The notes under the pieces are model-generated. The model ran no database searches and was not told the origin of the DNA. It worked only from the letters and a program-made list of their open reading frames with translations. Source: a virus. From it: a stretch of 23,924 nt of DNA. The stretch is taken from the IMG/VR virus record IMGVR_UViG_3300048927_000433, positions 1 to 23,924 of that record. The stretch is one strand, 5' to 3'. A program made the translations under genes and the position numbers. Positions 14,883 to 22,568 of this stretch are shown here, in pieces; position 1 is the stretch's first letter; each line of letters opens with the position of its first letter.

Positions 14883-15482
14883 TCATGACGGGTCCACCTC
14901 TTTCGCAGGTACCTGCATGCCCGCCGCAACCATCTGCCGCTCCACCGTCGCGCGGGCTTGGCGCAGCGCAACGATGGATTCCGATGTTTCGCGGTGTGCC
15001 TGGATCAGTTCTTCCTTGGTCGCCTGGCCATCAAGCAATGCCGCCAGCGCGGCGCTTGCCTCGGCCTGCTCACGCAGGACGTTGGCCAACTGCGTGACGC
15101 ACATGACGTCCGAGCCTTCTGTCGCCAAGGTGCGCACCGCCAAGTTGAGCGGGCGCAAGAGGTCATCGACGCAATGTCGGCGCCGGTCATGCGGCATGGC
15201 CGCCAGCACCGAGGGCAAGAAGTTGGCGGGCAGGAGGTTGCTGTCCTTGCTCTCGTCATCCAGCCAGCGCGACACGCGGTCGGCATTGGCCTTCATCCGC
15301 GCGAATGCGTCCTGCGTAGGCGGCTCGAATCGAATGCCAGTCACGGCCGGTCCGTTGCGGGCTTCGTGTTCCCGCACGATCGTCTCGACCATCGTTTCCC
15401 GGGACCAGTCCAGCGACTTGCGCCAGGCCGAGGTGTGATCGCGCAGAACGGCGATCAGGGTTTTGTGCGATTCATGTCGCAT
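14883..15482 (-). CDS. YdaT-like phage regulatory/toxin-type protein
   Basis: A 199-aa protein. The front (HKTLIAVLRDHTSAWRKSLD followed by WSRETMVETIVREHEA) and the stretch FARMKANADRVSRWLDDES fit the YdaT family. These proteins sit beside YdaS/Cro in lambdoid prophages and, in E. coli Rac, disturb cell growth and division. The C-terminal third is helical and Ala-rich (LAALLDGQATKEELIQAHRE). It is on the same strand as cro, 350 bases downstream, and would be expressed early after derepression from the leftward promoter. The family call is from memory; a CII-like activator role is the alternative. Confidence 0.65.
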   Translation of the reverse strand: MRHESHKTLIAVLRDHTSAWRKSLDWSRETMVETIVREHEARNGPAVTGIRFEPPTQDAFARMKANADRVSRWLDDESKDSNLLPANFLPSVLAAMPHDRRRHCVDDLLRPLNLAVRTLATEGSDVMCVTQLANVLREQAEASAALAALLDGQATKEELIQAHRETSESIVALRQARATVERQMVAAGMQVPAKEVDPS

Positions 15483-15546
15483 GCGTCAAATACTCCGGGC
15501 AGTTACATTCCCACCAGACGAGCAGACCGAGGGGGCCCGACGGGGA

Positions 15547-15735
15547 ATGAAGATAGAAGACGGAGCAGCCCAGGCCACGCTGGCGCTGCTGAGAATTGCC
15601 AAAGGCATTGCCGACACGGTGTTGGGCGATGCGGACGAAGCGACCGTCCGCGCTGTGTTCGACCGGCTGTGCTTGGAGACAGACTGCCGCGCGGATCTGG
15701 AGGCCCAGCCAGTCGGAACTGCCTTGGTTCATTAG
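15547..15735 (+). CDS. Doubtful small protein between cro and the ydaT-like gene
   Basis: A 62-aa frame starting at an ATG with GGGGA almost touching it. It reads IEDGAAQATLALLRIAKGIA followed by an acidic helix. It runs against the two flanking genes. Without it, 15483-15832 would be a 350-base gap in the leftward operon holding nothing else I can name. Composition is protein-like, but nothing else supports it. Confidence 0.3.
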   Translation: MKIEDGAAQATLALLRIAKGIADTVLGDADEATVRAVFDRLCLETDCRADLEAQPVGTALVH

Positions 15736-15832
15736 GGCGTAAGGACGCACGCAGGAGTTGCTAGGCATTGAAGTCGCGCGCGTGTCTGAGCTGCAGGAAA
15801 CTGGTGGTGCAGCGCAAGCGCGCGAGTGCAGT

Positions 15833-16102
15833 TCACGCATAGCCACTGTCCCCTTCGCAGTTCCCACACACAGCAGAAGCGCGAGAGCCTGAGGCCCCCA
15901 TTTTTTTGTCTCCGAAGGGACCGACAACCGGGAAAAGACTCGGAAACTTCAATCGGACACTGGGTGAAATGCCCCGCCGCTTCCAATTACTTACCCGCTG
16001 GACGGCGCCGCGAACCTCACGAATGCCCATAAGCTCGGCGACCGAAGTCGGACCGCCCAGGTCGTCAATGAGGGTGGCGTCAGGATGCAAATCGGTTTCC
16101 AT
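15833..16102 (-). CDS. Cro/YdaS-like repressor
   Basis: An 89-aa protein. The first 55 residues have the helix-turn-helix pattern of Cro-type proteins (LIDDLGGPTSVAELMG, then VQRVSNWKRRGISPS). The last 30 residues (from PVVGPFGDKK) are Gly/Ser-rich, lack the usual fold features and may be extra. A good ribosome site (CTGGAG) lies 5 bases before the ATG. It is divergent from cI across a 96-base region with two operators and a leftward promoter, so it should be the first gene of the leftward operon and repress cI or itself. The N-terminal call is firm. Confidence 0.72.
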   Translation of the reverse strand: METDLHPDATLIDDLGGPTSVAELMGIREVRGAVQRVSNWKRRGISPSVRLKFPSLFPVVGPFGDKKMGASGSRASAVCGNCEGDSGYA

Positions 16103-16122
16103 AGAGGCTCCAGTTTGAGCGA

Positions 16123-16162
16123 ATTAAACACCATGTTTACACAAAGGGTCAACACGGTGTGT
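16123..16162 (-). promoter_or_regulatory. Leftward early promoter (cro side) with two operators
   Basis: On the minus strand, TTGACC (16147-16152) and TTTAAT (16123-16128) are spaced 18 bases apart, 20 bases before the cro start. Two operator-like palindromes overlap them: AAACACCATGTTT (16126-16138) and CAACACGGTGTGT (16150-16162), with centres 24 bases apart. On the plus strand TTTACA at 16136-16141 could be the -35 of the cI promoter, but the -10 is poor. This is the equivalent of the lambda right operator. Confidence 0.72.
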
Positions 16163-16198
16163 ACCCGCTCGCTATGGTCGGCCGCGAAAATCAGGGAC

Positions 16199-16606
16199 AT
16201 GAAAGCCCTGCATGTCCAAATGGAACGCCTCTACAAGGCGGCAAGAGAATCTGGTCGCTTGTCTGGTGAAGCTGATCAGACTGAAATGGCGCGCCTCCTC
16301 AATGTGGCACCCCAGAATGTCAATAATTGGGAAAAACGCGGTCCATCCAAAGAAGCGCTCCTCGACGCACAAGCTTCATTTGGGGTGAACGCCACCTGGG
16401 TGTTAAACGGCAGCGGTCCAATGTTTGTGGGTGGCGCAGCTGTACCGGGTGTCGAGTGGCCGTTTCGACGGCTGGACATAAGACGGCTACAGCGCCTCGA
16501 TGCTGAAGATCGCGCGTATGTTGAAGGCAAGCTGGAGGCCGTCGTAGAAGCGGTCGAAGCGAGAATCCAGGCCGAGAAAAGCGACAGCGACGAGCGTGCG
16601 GCCTAA
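16199..16606 (+). CDS. Short CI-like repressor, no protease domain
   Basis: A 135-aa DNA-binding protein that should keep the prophage silent. Helix-turn-helix at about residues 26-48 (DQTEMARLLNVAPQNVNNWE), followed by NATWVLNGSGPMF, typical of phage CI fronts. The C-terminal part is a short helical region (LQRLDAEDRAYVEGKLEAVV) with no S24 Ser/Lys peptidase, so RecA-driven self-cleavage is not expected. The ATG at 16199 is preceded by CAGGGA. Earlier in-frame ATGs at 16133 and 16085 fall in the operator region. It is flanked on both sides by matching operators. Confidence 0.75.
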   Translation: MKALHVQMERLYKAARESGRLSGEADQTEMARLLNVAPQNVNNWEKRGPSKEALLDAQASFGVNATWVLNGSGPMFVGGAAVPGVEWPFRRLDIRRLQRLDAEDRAYVEGKLEAVVEAVEARIQAEKSDSDERAA

Positions 16607-16809
16607 GCCGACATCTCCCCGCCTCATCTGGTCGGATGGTGCTTTCCTGGACCGTATCTGAAGTGAAAGCCGCATAGCCAGAACGTTGCCGCGTGCGCCT
16701 GCACACAACTGGAGGTCCCGCCCAACTCTGCCATAGCAGGCCGCAAAGCAACTCAACCCACCGATCACAGGACCGCCGCGAATTCGCGGCTATTTTTTTA
16801 CCCAAAAAT

Positions 16810-16848
16810 AAACACCATGTTGATTTTAAAATAAACATTATGTTTAAT
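16810..16848 (+). promoter_or_regulatory. Rightward early promoter with two operators
   Basis: TTGATT (16820-16825), 17-base spacer, TTTAAT (16843-16848). Two operators: AAACACCATGTTG (16810-16822) and the perfect palindrome AAACATTATGTTT (16833-16845), with centres 23 bases apart. The motif is the same as at 16126. It should drive the operon beginning at 16889 and be shut off by the CI at 16199. The 280-base gap 16607-16888 holds only this. Confidence 0.75.
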
Positions 16849-16888
16849 CTCCCCATCGGCCATCCCGGCCGGCGAGTTCCAAAGGGAG

Positions 16889-17278
16889 ATGGACGTGCAG
16901 ACACGAGCAATTACGCCGCGCCACAGTGTCGCGGTTTTCACGCCAAGCCAAGCGAACCCCAAACACGGTGATAGCTCTCCCGTCGTTCAGCTGGCGAATC
17001 ATGAACCGACCGACGCCGACCTCCTGAGCGTCATCTTCGACCTGTTCGCGGGCCGCACCCTGCTCGCGTTCGGCGAAGCCATCGACTGGTGGGCCGAAAC
17101 CCTCCAATGCGATCTCGCTCCCGAAACCGCGTCAGGTGTGGCCTTGGTTGCGCTGAGCAAATGGCCCTTCGACCAGCGCGCCGGCGCGCCTGGAGTGAAG
17201 GCATTGCAGGACGAACTGCCGAAGCGCGCGCGCATGCTGATTGAGCGCTCCCCCAACTCCATCAAGGAGGCCGTCTGA
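16889..17278 (+). CDS. First gene of the rightward early operon, unknown function
   Basis: A 129-aa soluble protein with no signal or membrane segment. Two helical regions (DADLLSVIFDLFAGRTLLAF, then EAIDWWAETLQ, and GVKALQDELPKRARMLIERS) suggest a compact alpha protein. The ATG has AAAGGG only 2-3 bases upstream. GTG 16895, 6 bases behind GGGAG, may be the true start and would shorten it by two residues. It is first behind the operator-controlled promoter, where lambdoid phages often keep small host-takeover or antirepressor genes. Its stop overlaps the next start (TGATG). No family recognised. Confidence 0.65.
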   Translation: MDVQTRAITPRHSVAVFTPSQANPKHGDSSPVVQLANHEPTDADLLSVIFDLFAGRTLLAFGEAIDWWAETLQCDLAPETASGVALVALSKWPFDQRAGAPGVKALQDELPKRARMLIERSPNSIKEAV

Positions 17279-17364
17279 TGGCCGGCTTCCTCATCGTCGG
17301 CCTGGTCGTTCTCGCCACCGAACTGCGCGCGCTTTTCAAGCGCCGCAAGGGGCCGCGCAAATGA
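17278..17364 (+). CDS. 28-aa membrane peptide, translationally coupled
   Basis: A single hydrophobic helix (GFLIVGLVVLATEL) with a strongly basic tail (FKRRKGPRK), so probably anchored with its tail in the cytoplasm. It starts within TGATG of the previous stop and ends within ATGA of the next start. Coupling on both sides is the main evidence that it is translated. Function unknown. Confidence 0.5.
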   Translation: MAGFLIVGLVVLATELRALFKRRKGPRK

Positions 17365-17465
17365 TCGCCGCCCTCCTCCTTTGCCCCCTCGCCTACGCCA
17401 TGGCGCGCGCCATTGATGAGTTCGCCGCCTATCGCCGACGCACCGATCCGTGGGGACGCGCATGA
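17361..17465 (+). CDS. 34-aa peptide, translationally coupled
   Basis: A hydrophobic front (AALLLCPLAYAMARA) and a charged tail (FAAYRRRTDPWGRA). It begins at ATGA over the stop of the preceding gene and ends at ATGA over the next start. It may be a membrane peptide. No family recognised; support is the overlap geometry. Confidence 0.5.
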   Translation: MIAALLLCPLAYAMARAIDEFAAYRRRTDPWGRA

Positions 17466-17665
17466 CCGCCGCCACGTTTTGGGTCCAGTTGGCATTTCTG
17501 CCGCCCGGCAGTGACCGGCCGCCCGTGATGGTTATCGAGCGATTCACCAGTCAAGCCGAATGCCTCGATGTGCTTGCGGTGTTTCCGTTCGGCACCCGTA
17601 TCGACTTCACCTGCATGCCAAGCCGGCAGATTCGCGCCGGCGCCAGCCAGGAGACACAGCAATGA
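17462..17665 (+). CDS. 67-aa protein of unknown function, translationally coupled
   Basis: A beta-rich protein (TFWVQLAFLPPG, PVMVIERFTSQAEC) with two Cys. It resembles small phage proteins whose segment after FTSQAECL folds as a helix. It starts at ATGA over the previous stop and ends at ATGA over the next start. No family recognised. Confidence 0.55.
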   Translation: MTAATFWVQLAFLPPGSDRPPVMVIERFTSQAECLDVLAVFPFGTRIDFTCMPSRQIRAGASQETQQ

Positions 17666-17817
17666 TCCGCCGCTTCTTCCGTGCCCTCGATCGCGACCAT
17701 GCCGTTGCCGCGATCGCCGTGGTCTGCGCAGTCCTCGCCTACGGCTACGTGCAGCAGGCCGATGAAGCCGCCGCGCGCGCAGCACACACCACCACTGCGG
17801 CCAACGCCGCCAACTGA
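17662..17817 (+). CDS. 51-aa single-helix membrane protein
   Basis: A basic front (IRRFFRALDRDH), one membrane helix (AVAAIAVVCAVLAYGYV) and a short Ala-rich polar tail. It starts at ATGA over the previous stop, and GGAGA lies upstream. It ends 15 bases before the nuclease gene. Unknown function. Confidence 0.5.
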   Translation: MIRRFFRALDRDHAVAAIAVVCAVLAYGYVQQADEAAARAAHTTTAANAAN

Positions 17818-17832
17818 CCCGGAGCCCCTGCT

Positions 17833-18636
17833 ATGCACCAACGCATCATCCCTATCCGGGCGTCCAGCCTGGCCGAGCTTTTCGACTGCCCCGCCCGCTG
17901 GGAAGCCAAGAACCTGCTGGGCATGCGCATGCCGTCATCCGGCGCGGCACGCCTTGGCACGGCCATCCACGCTGGCACGGCCGCTTTCGACCAAGCCAAG
18001 CTCCACGGCAATCCCATCACCCCTGACGACGCTGCAGGCGAATTCGTGAAGTCTCTGTACGGCAACGACGAGGAGGTCGATTGGGACGACGCAAGTCCGA
18101 AGGATGCCGAGCGCATCGGCCTGGCGCTGCACACGCGCTACTGCGCGCTGATCGCCCCGCATCAGGACTACGTCGCGGTGGAGCTGACGTGCGATCGCAT
18201 GGAGATAACGGACCTCGGCATCGCGCTTACTGGCACGACCGACCGCGTCCGGCGCACGGCCAGCGGCGAGCTGGGCATTGCCGACCTCAAGAGCGGCGCG
18301 CGCGCCGTAGGCTCGGACGGAGCAGTCAGCACCGCCGGGCACGGTCCTCAGATGGGCGTTTACGAGATCCTCGCCCAGCACGCAATCGGCAAGCCCATCT
18401 CCGCACCCGCGCAAATCATCGGCTTGCAGACCGGCAAAACCGCCACCGCGCAGCGCATTGGCACCGGGGAGATCTCCGGCGCGCGCGATGCGCTCGTCGG
18501 CGACGAAAGCAGCCCCGGCTTGCTCCAGCATGCCGCGCGCCTCATTCACAGCGGCAGCTTCTACGGCAACCCCAAATCCGTCCTCTGTTCGGGCAGGTAC
18601 TGCCCGCGTCATTCCACCTGCAAGTTCAAAGGCTAA
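17833..18636 (+). CDS. RecB/Cas4-like exonuclease with predicted Fe-S cluster
   Basis: A 267-aa PD-(D/E)XK nuclease that would resect DNA ends for recombination. Seen: LGTAIHAG (His46, the RecB-type first motif), LTGTTDRV (Asp137) and GIADLKSG (Asp151-x-Lys153). Four Cys, one at 19 (FDCPARW) and three at the end (C252, C257, C263 in CSGRYCPRHSTC), have the AddB/Cas4 spacing for a 4Fe-4S cluster. It lies 3 bases before a RecT-like annealing gene, the usual exonuclease-annealase pair. All expected residues are present. The alternative names lambda Exo or RecE are less likely because of the Cys pattern. Confidence 0.82.
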   Translation: MHQRIIPIRASSLAELFDCPARWEAKNLLGMRMPSSGAARLGTAIHAGTAAFDQAKLHGNPITPDDAAGEFVKSLYGNDEEVDWDDASPKDAERIGLALHTRYCALIAPHQDYVAVELTCDRMEITDLGIALTGTTDRVRRTASGELGIADLKSGARAVGSDGAVSTAGHGPQMGVYEILAQHAIGKPISAPAQIIGLQTGKTATAQRIGTGEISGARDALVGDESSPGLLQHAARLIHSGSFYGNPKSVLCSGRYCPRHSTCKFKG

Positions 18637-18639
18637 ATC

Positions 18640-19803
18640 ATGACCCAGACCGCAACCATTCAGAACCTGCGTGCTGCACCGGAAGCGCAAATGCCCATCG
18701 TGGCCCCCGGCTTCGGCAGCCTGCAGGGCTTCGAACTTATGCAGCGCGCCGCGCGCCTTCTGTCCAGCAGCACCCTTGTGCCCGTGGCTTATCGCCAGAC
18801 GATCGAGAAGCTGGACCGCTTCGGCAACGTCAAGGAAAGTCGCGAGAACCCGAACGCGCTGGCCAACTCCGTTGTCGCCCTGAACATGGCGCAGCGCATG
18901 GGCGCCGACCCGCTGATGGTGATGCAGAACCTGTACATCGTCGAGGGCCGGCCGTCCTGGTCCTCGCAGTGGATCATCGCCGCGATCAATGGTTGCGGCC
19001 GATTCTCCCCTCTGCGCTTTCGCATCGAGAGCCGCGGTGAGCGCGAGGTCGAATACAAGTCGACCTATTGGGAAAACAGCCAGCGTCACACCAAGGTCGA
19101 GAAGGTCAAGATCAACGACAAGGTGTGCGTGGCATGGGCCATCGAGAAGGAAACGGGCGAGGTGATCGAGTCGCCCGCGGTTTCAATCGAGATGGCGGTG
19201 CTGGAAGGCTGGTACACGAAGAACGGCAGCAAGTGGCAGACCATGGACGAGGTCATGCTCCGGTACCGCACTGCGTCGTTCTTCGGCAAGCTGTACGCGC
19301 CCGAATTGCTTATGGGCCTGCAGACGGTCGAAGAGGCGCAGGACATTATCGAAGCCACCACCGGCCCCGACGGCACGATCAGCGTGAACGTGGACGATCT
19401 GCGTGGCGGCGCTGCGCAGCCCCAACGCCAGCCGGTGGCCGCAGACGTCACCGACGTCGAGGCACGCGACAGCAAAGCCGCCCAGGGCGCACAACCCGAG
19501 GCACCAGAAGCCGAGGTCGACGGCGCTCGGCAAGACGCGTCATCGGTCAGCCCAGAAGAATCGGATCTGCCCCACACCTCACATGACGACGATGGCGGCG
19601 AGAGCCTCGACCCGGTCAAGGTGGAAGAGCAGTTGCGGGCCGCGAAGACTGTCGACGTTCTGGACGTAGCGGCCGATTACCTGCCTGGCATTACAAATGA
19701 TGACGAACGGCACCGGCTGACCAAGCTTTACCGACAGCTGCGCCTGTCCCTGACCAATGCCCAGCAGCGTGCACCGCGCCGCCGCGTGGCCGCGCCGGAA
19801 TAA
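18640..19803 (+). CDS. RecT-like single-strand annealing protein
   Basis: A 387-aa protein. The core (about 70-230) has the pattern of phage annealing proteins: NALANSVVALNMAQRMGADP, LYIVEGRPSWSSQWIIAAIN, and later RYRTASFFGKLYAPELLMGL. It would coat single strands made by the upstream nuclease and pair them with homologous DNA. From about residue 250 a long acidic, Ala/Gln-rich linker leads to a short helical C-terminal part (EQLRAAKTVDVLDVAADYLP), probably a partner-binding tail. It is co-transcribed with the nuclease and the ATPase, 3 and 9 bases away. The family call is from memory. Confidence 0.75.
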   Translation: MTQTATIQNLRAAPEAQMPIVAPGFGSLQGFELMQRAARLLSSSTLVPVAYRQTIEKLDRFGNVKESRENPNALANSVVALNMAQRMGADPLMVMQNLYIVEGRPSWSSQWIIAAINGCGRFSPLRFRIESRGEREVEYKSTYWENSQRHTKVEKVKINDKVCVAWAIEKETGEVIESPAVSIEMAVLEGWYTKNGSKWQTMDEVMLRYRTASFFGKLYAPELLMGLQTVEEAQDIIEATTGPDGTISVNVDDLRGGAAQPQRQPVAADVTDVEARDSKAAQGAQPEAPEAEVDGARQDASSVSPEESDLPHTSHDDDGGESLDPVKVEEQLRAAKTVDVLDVAADYLPGITNDDERHRLTKLYRQLRLSLTNAQQRAPRRRVAAPE

Positions 19804-19812
19804 GGAGCCAAT

Positions 19813-21594
19813 ATGCGAATCCACCGAATCACCACCGAGAACTTCCAGGGCGCGCGTGCAGTGGACCTGGACCTGCGCACGCCCGCTACCCTGATCGCCG
19901 GCCCGAACGGCGCCGGCAAGTCCAGCATTGCCGAGGCCGTGCGGCTGGCGCTGCTGGGCACGCCCGAGCGCGTGGGCCTGAAGAAGGAATACGGCGCGCT
20001 GGTCAGCGATGGCGCAAAACTGGGCGCTGTAACGCTGGATCTGGACCTGGGCGCCGTCGGCATCAGCCTGCCCAAGGGCGCGCAGTCCGGCGAGGCCTTG
20101 GTGCCCCAGTCGCCCGTTCTGCCGTTTGTCCTAGCGCCGGAGCGTTTCGCCGCCGCCAAGCCGGACGAACGCCGCAGCCTGCTGTTCGCGCTGACCGGGA
20201 CCAACGTTAAGGCAGACGAGATCGAGCGCCGCTTGTTGGCGCGCGGCTGCGCTGCCTCGCTCGTCACCCAGATCAAGCCCGTCCTGCGCACCGGCTTTGC
20301 CGGCGGCGCGGATTTTGCCAAGGGGCAGGCGACTGAGGCCAAGGGTGCCTGGAAGACCGCCACAGGCGAACAGTGGGGCAGCCAGAAGGCCGAGGGCTGG
20401 CAGGCCGAAATCCCACCGTTCGACGAGACCGTACTGGACAAGGCGCGCGCAGACCTGACCGCACTGGACAGCCGTATCGACGCTACCGCGCAGTCCTTGG
20501 GTGCGCTGGAGCAAAAGGCATCCGCCTATGCGGCAGCCCGGGACCAGCTGGCGGCGCGCCAGGCCAAGACCGCCCAACTGCCGGCGCTACGTCAGAAACT
20601 GGAATTTGACCAGGAAGAGCACGGCAAGCTTGCCGCGCGCGTAGACGCGCTGCAGGCGAAGGCGGGAACAGGGCCGCGCGAGGGACTGGTTCACGACCTG
20701 GCACGCTGCCTTTCGCGCCTCTGGGCATCTGAGGCGTCCAAAAACGTAGCCTTCGGCATTGGCCTGGATATCAAAGAGGTGCTGGCGATCTATAAGCGGC
20801 AGTACGGCAAGATCGGGGCCGCCGGCGATATCGAGGCGGCCGCCGCGCTGCCCAAAGCTATCGAAGCCCGCGACCTGATGGCGCGCAGCGTCGAAAACGA
20901 CCGGCGCGACATCGCCGCAGCCGAAGCGGCGGCTGAGCAGCTGCAGGCCAGCGCCGCGCCCGAGGCAGTCCAGCCCGCCGACGTGGAAGGCGCGCGCGCC
21001 AAGGTCACAGCGCTCCGCGCCGAACGCAAGGCGATTGACGAGCGCGTCCAGCAGCTGCTCAACGCCAAGCGCGCGGCCACCAGCGCCACCGAGCGCACCG
21101 CGAACGCCGCGCAGTACCACCAGGATGTACTGGCCTGGTCCGCGATCAGCGACGCGCTGTCGCCCGACGGCATCCCGGGCGAGATCCTGGCCGAGGCCCT
21201 GCAGCCGGTGAACGACAAGCTCGCCGACTTGGCCGACCTGGCCGGCTGGCGCGTGCCCGCCATCGGCGCCGATATGGTCATCACCTTCGCCGGCCGCCCC
21301 TACCGGCTGCTGTCCGAGTCCGAGCGCTGGCGCGTGGACGCGCTCGTCGGCGCGGCCCTGGCCGAAATCTCCGGTCTGCGCTGCTTGATCCTGGACCGCT
21401 TCGACTGCCTCGACCTGCCTGGCCGGAGCGACGCCCTCGGCTTGGTGGACACCCTGGCTGCCGACGGCCGCATAGACACGGTCTTGGTCCTGGGCACCCT
21501 CAAGGCCGCGCCGCCGGCGCCCTCGGATGCATTCACCGTGCACTGGATCGATAAGGGCCACGCTGGCCCGTCCAAGCTTAAGGAGGCGGCATGA
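19813..21594 (+). CDS. Rad50/SbcC-like AAA ATPase
   Basis: A 593-aa SMC-type ATPase. Walker A is GPNGAGKS (30-37). Near the end are the ABC-like signature LLSESERWRVDALVGAALAE and Walker B LRCLILDRFD. The middle is Ala/Glu/Gln-rich coiled coil, short for the family, with possible breaks around residue 300. AAGGAG lies 6 bases before the ATG. With the adjacent nuclease and annealing protein it makes a recombination set. Rad50-type ATPases normally pair with an Mre11-type nuclease, which is absent here. The Cas4-like enzyme may be the partner. Family firm, partner inferred. Confidence 0.82.
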   Translation: MRIHRITTENFQGARAVDLDLRTPATLIAGPNGAGKSSIAEAVRLALLGTPERVGLKKEYGALVSDGAKLGAVTLDLDLGAVGISLPKGAQSGEALVPQSPVLPFVLAPERFAAAKPDERRSLLFALTGTNVKADEIERRLLARGCAASLVTQIKPVLRTGFAGGADFAKGQATEAKGAWKTATGEQWGSQKAEGWQAEIPPFDETVLDKARADLTALDSRIDATAQSLGALEQKASAYAAARDQLAARQAKTAQLPALRQKLEFDQEEHGKLAARVDALQAKAGTGPREGLVHDLARCLSRLWASEASKNVAFGIGLDIKEVLAIYKRQYGKIGAAGDIEAAAALPKAIEARDLMARSVENDRRDIAAAEAAAEQLQASAAPEAVQPADVEGARAKVTALRAERKAIDERVQQLLNAKRAATSATERTANAAQYHQDVLAWSAISDALSPDGIPGEILAEALQPVNDKLADLADLAGWRVPAIGADMVITFAGRPYRLLSESERWRVDALVGAALAEISGLRCLILDRFDCLDLPGRSDALGLVDTLAADGRIDTVLVLGTLKAAPPAPSDAFTVHWIDKGHAGPSKLKEAA

Positions 21595-21956
21595 CCCAGC
21601 TGCGCCACCACTCACTCGAAATGCAGATTGCGCGCCGGCAGGCGGCGGAACAACTGCGCAAGGTCGGCACGCCTGTAAAGGCGTCCGCCACGATCGTGCA
21701 AATGGTCGCCTTGATTGCCGAGCGCACGGGCTGGCCCGCGCCGTCCACCGAGCCGGCAGACCTGCTGGCTTTCCTCGGGCGCTTCCTGGATCTGTGCCGC
21801 GCCGGCGTCACGCCGCCGCCGTACAGGCCAGTCGTTCGACGCCCGATGCGTTACGACCTGGCCATGCGCGAGACCCTGGCCCGAGCCGCAGCGGCCCAGC
21901 CGCACCTGATTACGGCCACCAGCAACGTCGTCACCTGGAGGGAAATGGCAGCATGA
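21591..21956 (+). CDS. Hypothetical phage protein, coupled to the ATPase gene
   Basis: A 121-aa protein that starts at ATGA over the ATPase stop. It has helical stretches (EMQIARRQAAEQLRKVG, ATIVQMVALIAERTGW, LLAFLGRFLDLCRAG) and no catalytic motif. It ends at ATGA over the next start. Unrecognised; codon use and GC match its neighbours. Confidence 0.65.
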   Translation: MTQLRHHSLEMQIARRQAAEQLRKVGTPVKASATIVQMVALIAERTGWPAPSTEPADLLAFLGRFLDLCRAGVTPPPYRPVVRRPMRYDLAMRETLARAAAAQPHLITATSNVVTWREMAA

Positions 21957-22318
21957 GCTTTCACACAACCATTGCGCGACTGCGCGAAGGGGCTACTACC
22001 CGCGCCGCCGGCGACGACTCAGACCATTGCAGCGTACGCCGTGAAGACCTTCGCGTCGCCGTCCACGTCATCGACCGGCTGGATGCCGACCTGCGGCAGA
22101 CCAGCGCGCTCTCGCATGAGCCCGTGGCGGGTGCGCCCCGGCCCAGCCACGCGCATCAGGCGGCTGCGGTCAGATTGACCAAGTTGGCGCAGGAGACACG
22201 CGCAATCTACGGCCAGGAAACGTCCGGCGGCGGAGAGCCCGCCTATCCGTCCTGGACTGGCGACGTTCTGCTGCTTGCCGCGCTGGCACCGCAAAAGCGG
22301 GGGCTCGACGATGAGTAA
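21953..22318 (+). CDS. Hypothetical phage protein
   Basis: A 121-aa protein that starts at ATGA over the previous stop, with GGAG upstream. The front has an Arg-rich helix (FHTTIARLREGATTRAAG). The middle (LRVAVHVIDRLDADLRQT) and the end (DVLLLAALAPQKRG) are helical. It overlaps the next gene by 8 bases. No family recognised. Confidence 0.6.
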   Translation: MSFHTTIARLREGATTRAAGDDSDHCSVRREDLRVAVHVIDRLDADLRQTSALSHEPVAGAPRPSHAHQAAAVRLTKLAQETRAIYGQETSGGGEPAYPSWTGDVLLLAALAPQKRGLDDE

Positions 22319-22568
22319 GCCGGTCGCCATCAAGATTCCCTTCGTTGCGCCGGTGGGCACCAGCGGCTCGGTGACCCTCCGGTACGACGACCGCTACGGC
22401 GACAAGGCGCACCTGGCCATCGACATGGGGCGCCCGATCAGCGGGGTGTGGGCAGCGGCGCCGCTAACCCTCGACGGGATGCGCCTGCTGGTAGACGGCC
22501 TGTTGGACGCCATCGACGCCATTGAGCGGCACCGTCGAATCTACGGAGGATCGATAGATGGTCAGTAG
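22311..22568 (+). CDS. Hypothetical phage protein
   Basis: An 85-aa protein. Beta strands at the front (VAIKIPFVAPVGTSGSVTLR) and a C-terminal helix (LTLDGMRLLVDGLLDAIDAI) suggest a small compact alpha/beta fold. A G-rich site (GCGGGGG) lies before the ATG. Its end overlaps the excisionase-like gene by 11 bases. No family recognised. Confidence 0.6.
   Translation: MSKPVAIKIPFVAPVGTSGSVTLRYDDRYGDKAHLAIDMGRPISGVWAAAPLTLDGMRLLVDGLLDAIDAIERHRRIYGGSIDGQ

Noticed and set aside
13351-14886. A 511-codon open frame on the minus strand
   Set aside because: It lies antisense to two rightward genes that have ribosome sites and clear membrane helices. Its own translation has no domain-like stretch and odd composition.
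15472-15927. A 151-codon minus-strand frame in the cro-ydaT gap
   Set aside because: It would fill the gap in the leftward operon, but the translation is Cys/Ser-rich with no domain look and no ribosome site. The opposite 62-codon frame looks slightly better.
17935-19089. A 384-codon minus-strand frame opposite the nuclease and annealase genes
   Set aside because: Antisense to two motif-bearing genes; Gly/Ala/Arg-rich shadow composition.
20587-21615. A 342-codon minus-strand frame opposite the Rad50-like gene
   Set aside because: A typical shadow in GC-rich DNA. The plus strand has Walker A, signature and Walker B.
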